64,000 nucleotides of DNA from Harryflintia acetispora. Its GTDB lineage: Bacteria; Bacillota; Clostridia; Oscillospirales; Ruminococcaceae. How positions within the stretch are numbered: the stretch's first letter is position 1; every line of letters starts with the position of its first letter. The translations under genes and the position numbers were made by a program. The notes beneath the pieces are model-generated. The model was not told where the DNA came from. It worked only from the letters and a program-made list of their open reading frames with translations, and made no database searches. The DNA lies in NCBI GenBank assembly GCA_004340125.1, contig SLUK01000005.1, positions 1 to 64,000 on the forward strand, in the 5' to 3' direction. Positions 60,277-64,000 of the stretch are shown here, one piece after another.

Positions 60277-60322
60277 GAACCAGAAACAGACCCTTTTGCA
60301 GCGCGGCCTTACTTTTTTGCCA

Positions 60323-61315
60323 TCAATATTCCATCTTCCCGTAGTAGCGGCGGCGGTCCAGGGAATGGTGCCTCGCCTCGGCGAGCCTGGGCATAAAGAC
60401 GCTCGCAATGAGATAGTGGGTGATGATCTGGGCAATATAGGGCTTCAGGTCGTCGTCGATCGCTGACAGATCGTAGTCCGCGGCGTCGACGACAAACATC
60501 CCGTCGCAAAAGCGGTCGATGAAGTCGCGCGCACGCTCGTCCATTTTCCGGGACGCGCCCACCCCCACCAGCATGACGAAGTTGGAGTAGCGGTCCGCGA
60601 TCTCGAGGCAGCCGTGGAAAAACTCCGCCGAATTGATCGGGCTGGCGTCCATCCACTGGATTTCCAACAGGTAGCAGGTGGCCAGGTAATAGGCGTTGGC
60701 ATAGTTGGGGCCGCTGCCCACGACATAGATCATATTCTTGCTCGCGAACCGCGCTATAAACTCGTCGAGCTTCTCCCCTCCATAAACCTCACCCGCCTTG
60801 GCGCAGAGCGCATCGAGGCGCTCCATCTGTCCCGGGAGGCGGCCGATCGTACGGTTCCCCTCCAGAACATCCAAAATGGTGAAGGTGATCAGCAGGGTGA
60901 TCCCGTACATCTGGGTGTACGGATGCGCGCCGCGCGCCTCCTGATAGATCAAAGACGTCTTGGATTCCCGGTCCACCGGCGTGCCCGGGAATGCGGTGGT
61001 GCCGATGGTGAACGCGCCCTTTTCATTGGCCCACCGCAGCGCCTGCACCGCCTCGGGCATGACGCCGTTTAAGGAGGAGACGATGACGATCGAGCGTTCG
61101 CCAAGACAGGCCGGGTCCATCGCCATAAGCTCCGCCGCAGGCATGCCGTAGACGCGCAGCCTCTTGGACTGGGCCGCCGCTGCGTACCTGCTGGGCTCGG
61201 TATATTGCAGCCCCCCGCCGCAGCCGGTAAAGAAAAGGCTGTCAAATTCCTTGCCCGCGAGGGCGGCGCGGATTTCTTCGAGCTGACGGTTGATTTCCAT
61301 GATTTCTTTTTGCAT
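60323..61315 (-). CDS. SIS-domain sugar isomerase/deglycase, FrlB/AgaS-like
   Basis: 330 residues with two SIS domains: SLFFTGCGGGLQYTEPSRYAA (about 25-45), IVIVSSLNGVMPE (phosphosugar Ser loop), VVGSGPNYANAYY and NSAEFFHGCLEI with the catalytic Glu-His pair. The C-terminus HHSLDRRRYYGKMEY closely resembles FrlB, fructoselysine 6-phosphate deglycase. It would split or isomerise an amino-sugar or glycated amine phosphate. No sugar kinase upstream is visible within the window. GGGGAG precedes the ATG. Confidence 0.85.
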   Translation of the reverse strand: MQKEIMEINRQLEEIRAALAGKEFDSLFFTGCGGGLQYTEPSRYAAAAQSKRLRVYGMPAAELMAMDPACLGERSIVIVSSLNGVMPEAVQALRWANEKGAFTIGTTAFPGTPVDRESKTSLIYQEARGAHPYTQMYGITLLITFTILDVLEGNRTIGRLPGQMERLDALCAKAGEVYGGEKLDEFIARFASKNMIYVVGSGPNYANAYYLATCYLLEIQWMDASPINSAEFFHGCLEIADRYSNFVMLVGVGASRKMDERARDFIDRFCDGMFVVDAADYDLSAIDDDLKPYIAQIITHYLIASVFMPRLAEARHHSLDRRRYYGKMEY

Positions 61316-61354
61316 GACTTGTGACTCCCCTTTTTAGAATTAATATACGGCATA

Positions 61355-62221
61355 CTATCCCTTGACCGCGCCGGAGATGCCGTCGACAAAATATTTTTGC
61401 AAAAATACGAACACCACGATGATCGGCAGCAGCGCGATGGCCGCCCCTGCCGCAAGCCCCGTCCAGTCCAGCATGATCTCGCCCTTGAGCGAATACAGCC
61501 CCACCGCCAGCGTGCGAAGCGAAGCGCTGTTGAGGGTCAGGACCAGCGGGAGCAAAAACTCGCTCCAGGACCAGATGGTCTGCATGATGACCACGCTGCC
61601 GATGATCGGCTTGGACAGCGGCACCATGATCTGCAAAAAAATCCGCAAAAACCCGCACCCGTCGATCAGGGCCGCCTCGTGCAGCTCCCTAGGGATCTGC
61701 GCGAAGCTGCTGGCAAACATCATGACAAAGACCACGTTGAGCGACCCCACCTGGGCCAGGATGACGCCCCAACGGCTGTTCATCAGGCCCATATTTTTGA
61801 TCAGGCGAAACACCGGGATCAGGTTGAAGCCCATGGGGATAAACATGGAGGCGGCGATCACGCCCATGACCGCGCGCTTCCCCGGGAAGCGAAAGCGCCC
61901 CAGCGCGTAGCCCATCATCATCGTCACGATCAGGACGATCACGACTGTGAAAAAGGTGATGTGGATGGTGTTGACGAAATACTGGCTGAAGTTGGCGTTC
62001 TTCCAGGCCCGCACATAATTGTCCCATTGGACGGCCTGGGGGATCAAACTGAGCTTATCGGCAAAAATCTCATTGTTCGTTTTGAGGGAGGCGGAGACCA
62101 TCCAGACGAACGGATAGACCCATATGAGCGCCACCGCCGTCAGGACGGCGTATTTGATAACGCCTATCAAACAGCGCCGCCTCCTGGCCAGGGTGTTGGT
62201 ACGATTCAAATCGAGACGCAT
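61355..62221 (-). CDS. ABC sugar permease, MalG/CUT1 type
   Basis: 288 residues, six membrane helices. The EAA loop reads HEAALIDGCGFLRIFLQIMVPLSKP, which contacts the ATPase. It pairs with the permease upstream and the binding protein for carbohydrate import. No ATPase gene is here, so a shared MsmX-type ATPase is likely. It starts 13 bp after its partner. Confidence 0.93.
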   Translation of the reverse strand: MRLDLNRTNTLARRRRCLIGVIKYAVLTAVALIWVYPFVWMVSASLKTNNEIFADKLSLIPQAVQWDNYVRAWKNANFSQYFVNTIHITFFTVVIVLIVTMMMGYALGRFRFPGKRAVMGVIAASMFIPMGFNLIPVFRLIKNMGLMNSRWGVILAQVGSLNVVFVMMFASSFAQIPRELHEAALIDGCGFLRIFLQIMVPLSKPIIGSVVIMQTIWSWSEFLLPLVLTLNSASLRTLAVGLYSLKGEIMLDWTGLAAGAAIALLPIIVVFVFLQKYFVDGISGAVKG

Positions 62222-62234
62222 CTTCTCCCCCCTT

Positions 62235-63152
62235 TTAAACTTGCGTCAGCTTTTTGACGGCGCCGGCGGCGCCCGAGACGATCAGGGCGATCACGATGGT
62301 GATCGCTCCGAACACCATCGCCGCCGAAGAGGCGTAGCCCAGGCGCGGCACGCCCATCGTGCTGGAAAAGGCATAGCGGTAAATGTACAGGGCGATGACG
62401 TCCGTCTTAAAAAACGGCCCGCCGTCCGTCAGGGTCTTGACCAGGTCGAACAGCTTTAGGGAGCTGATGATGTTCAGCAGAAAAATCACCGCGCCGATCG
62501 GGAGGAGCAGCGGCGCCGTTATGTAGCGAAAGCGCTTGAAGCTGCCGCACCCGTCGATCTTGGCCGCCTCATACAGGTCCCTGGATATGGACTGCAGCCC
62601 CGCCAGCCAGTAGACCATGCTGACCCCCACGTTCTTCCACACATAGATCACCACCACGGTATTCATCGCCGTGGACGCATCGGCCAGCCACCCGTGGCCC
62701 GGGTCGCACAGCCCCAAAGAGCTGAGCAGATAGGTGACCGGCCCGTCAAAGCTGAAGAGGAACGAGAGGATGATCCCGATAACCGCGGCCGTGGTGACCA
62801 CGGGAAGGAAATAGACCGTGCGGTAGGCGTTGCACAGCCTATCGTTCCCCTCATTGAGGACCACCGCAAAGATCAGCCCGATGATCATCTGCAGCGGGAC
62901 GACGCAGACCGTAAAATAGTAATTGTTCTTTAAAGCCGACCAGAAATAGCTGTCCTTGAGCACGCCCAGGTAGTTTTCCAGTCCCACGTATTTGAAATTT
63001 TCCCCGATCCCACTCCAGTCAAAGAGAGAATAATAGGCACTGGCGACGATCGGCCATCCCTGAAACAGGAGGAACAGGACAATGGCCGGCAGCATGAACG
63101 CATAGCACCAGGCGGCTTCCCTTCTGTGTCTCTTTGGAATTTTGCCAGTCAT
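62235..63152 (-). CDS. ABC sugar permease, MalF/CUT1 type
   Basis: 305 residues, six membrane helices. EAA loop YEAAKIDGCGSFKRFRYITAPLL. N-terminus KRHRREAAWCYAFMLPAIVLFL is typical of CUT1 permeases. ATG 63152 follows GGGGAGG; the TTG immediately upstream is less suitable. Downstream of the binding-protein gene. Confidence 0.93.
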   Translation of the reverse strand: MTGKIPKRHRREAAWCYAFMLPAIVLFLLFQGWPIVASAYYSLFDWSGIGENFKYVGLENYLGVLKDSYFWSALKNNYYFTVCVVPLQMIIGLIFAVVLNEGNDRLCNAYRTVYFLPVVTTAAVIGIILSFLFSFDGPVTYLLSSLGLCDPGHGWLADASTAMNTVVVIYVWKNVGVSMVYWLAGLQSISRDLYEAAKIDGCGSFKRFRYITAPLLLPIGAVIFLLNIISSLKLFDLVKTLTDGGPFFKTDVIALYIYRYAFSSTMGVPRLGYASSAAMVFGAITIVIALIVSGAAGAVKKLTQV

Positions 63153-63226
63153 CAAAAGCCTCCCCTTCCCTTATTGGCCCTCACGCGGGCGGCACACGGA
63201 TGAAGTCCGCCGCCCGCGCCGTCCGT

Positions 63227-64000
63227 TTACTTTTTCAGCGCCGCATAGTCCTCGGCCGTAAAGTTCCTCGTCGGGTCCCAATCCGGGAAGGCAAAATCCG
63301 CGGTGGTAAAGCTGTGCCCTTCGGCATTGGCGTCGGCCAGGGCCTTGTCCCACATTTCGGTGGCCGCCTCGGTATACTGGGCCAGAGCTGTCTTATAGTC
63401 GGTGACCTGCCCGCTGAGAATACCGGAGAAGATTTCCGTCGGGTTGGGGTGCACCTCCTGGAATTTGCTGACCACGATGGCGGTGTCGGGGTTGGCCACC
63501 TCAAACTCGGGGATCACCCGTCCCAGCTCGTTTCCCAGCGAAAAATATTCCTTGGAAGCCTCGAAGACGCTGGCCTCGGCGCTCACGTCGCGCAGCAGCG
63601 AGTCGTGCACACCGGCGGCGACGGCGGCGGATTGGAAGTCCTTGCCGCAAATGACATTGATCAGGTAATCCACCGCCTCCTGCGGATGCTTGGTGCCGGA
63701 GTAGACCCCCAGGAACGGGTCGCCGGTCATGCGCGGGATGCAGCCGGTATAGCTGCCGCCGTCCGGCACGGGCGGGGCGAATACGCCATAGTTGAGCTCA
63801 GGATTTTCCGCCTCCCAGACCCCTACGTTCCACCAGCCCTGGACGATCATGCCCGCCTGCCCGCCGGCAAAGGCCGCGCGCGCGTCCGGGGCGATGTAGG
63901 TCGCCGTATTGGGATGGAGACTTCCGTCCTCGCAGAGGTTCTTCCACAGCTCGCACACCTGGTAGACCGCCTCGTTGTTCCAGTCGGGCGTGCCGGTGCG
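63227..64000 (-). CDS. ABC sugar-binding protein, 5' end beyond the window
   Basis: The C-terminal 257 residues of a CUT1-type extracellular solute-binding protein; the frame stays open to the window edge (RTGTPDWNNEAVYQ before position 63958). Features: AGGQAGMIVQGWWNVG, GGSYTGCIPRMTGDPFLGVYSGTKHPQEAVDYLINVICG, and a TDYKTALAQYTEAATEMWDKALADA end helix, all usual for the family. It captures the operon's sugar at the membrane surface. Confidence 0.9.
   Translation of the reverse strand, partial: RTGTPDWNNEAVYQVCELWKNLCEDGSLHPNTATYIAPDARAAFAGGQAGMIVQGWWNVGVWEAENPELNYGVFAPPVPDGGSYTGCIPRMTGDPFLGVYSGTKHPQEAVDYLINVICGKDFQSAAVAAGVHDSLLRDVSAEASVFEASKEYFSLGNELGRVIPEFEVANPDTAIVVSKFQEVHPNPTEIFSGILSGQVTDYKTALAQYTEAATEMWDKALADANAEGHSFTTADFAFPDWDPTRNFTAEDYAALKK

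Noticed and set aside
1..64000. CRISPR array or insertion sequence
   Set aside because: No regularly spaced repeats, cas genes, transposase genes or IS-type terminal repeats were seen on reading the window.

Overview
The window looks like chromosome from a GC-rich, endospore-forming anaerobic member of the Clostridia, most like the Oscillospiraceae/Ruminococcaceae group. This rests on the spore-coat operon cotJABC, spoIIE and yunB, on a DUF4364 gene typical of Clostridia, on strong GGAGG ribosome-binding sites with frequent TTG and GTG starts, on two perfect CIRCE heat-shock operators, and on FeoAB with a minimal SufCB system. The taxonomic placement is inference; no ribosomal RNA is present.

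Layout. Positions 1-6.3 kb: CIRCE-controlled htpG, cotJABC, a DUF2786 gene, an alpha/beta hydrolase and an ion transporter. 6.35-13.9 kb (minus): an eight-gene operon whose families match the uncharacterised Escherichia coli yhfSTU-php-yhfWXYZ group, in a different order: regulator, PRD protein, YhfU, YhfT transporter, phosphotriesterase-like protein, YhfS and YhfX PLP-fold proteins and the DeoB-like YhfW. 14.3-24.6 kb: a divergent sugar-acid cluster. On the minus strand are a YfcC transporter, an amidohydrolase and glucarate dehydratase 1; on the plus strand are tartronate semialdehyde reductase, a DHDPS-family aldolase candidate, glucarate dehydratase 2 and a PrpR-like regulator whose AAA+ domain has no recognisable GAFTGA loop. 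Together these would convert glucarate-type acids to pyruvate and glycerate.

24.6-41.9 kb is mostly housekeeping and stress: yaaA, NAD(P)HX epimerase, YfcE, an OmpR-type two-component system between two secreted proteins with Asp-rich tails, a YbaK-type deacylase, CIRCE-linked hsp20, a uridine-kinase-like enzyme, an iron block (DtxR-like repressor, SufC, short SufB, and divergent feoA-feoB-small Cys-rich protein with a DtxR-like operator on the promoter), then a Rieske-FAD oxidoreductase paired with a zinc alcohol dehydrogenase.

42.0-45.0 kb is an accessory patch: a phage-like C-type-lectin/FGE-fold protein resembling a diversity-generating-retroelement target, a decayed RHS fragment, and an AT-rich HEPN-motif gene enclosed by 19-bp direct repeats next to tRNA-Leu(GAG). 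45.1-55.4 kb returns to core genes: mntP, yunB, gltX, spoIIE (promoter with an unusual 21-bp spacer), a secreted repeat protein, a membrane protein, aldose epimerase, DUF4364 and a TVP38-family protein. 55.4-64 kb (minus, cut by the window edge) is a carbohydrate operon: ABC importer (binding protein, two permeases), SIS-domain deglycase/isomerase, phosphoglucose-isomerase-like, triosephosphate-isomerase-like, LarA-like and phosphofructokinase-like enzymes. It reads as a private route from an unusual sugar to triose phosphates. The two best candidates for undescribed biochemistry are the yhf-type operon and this LarA-containing operon.
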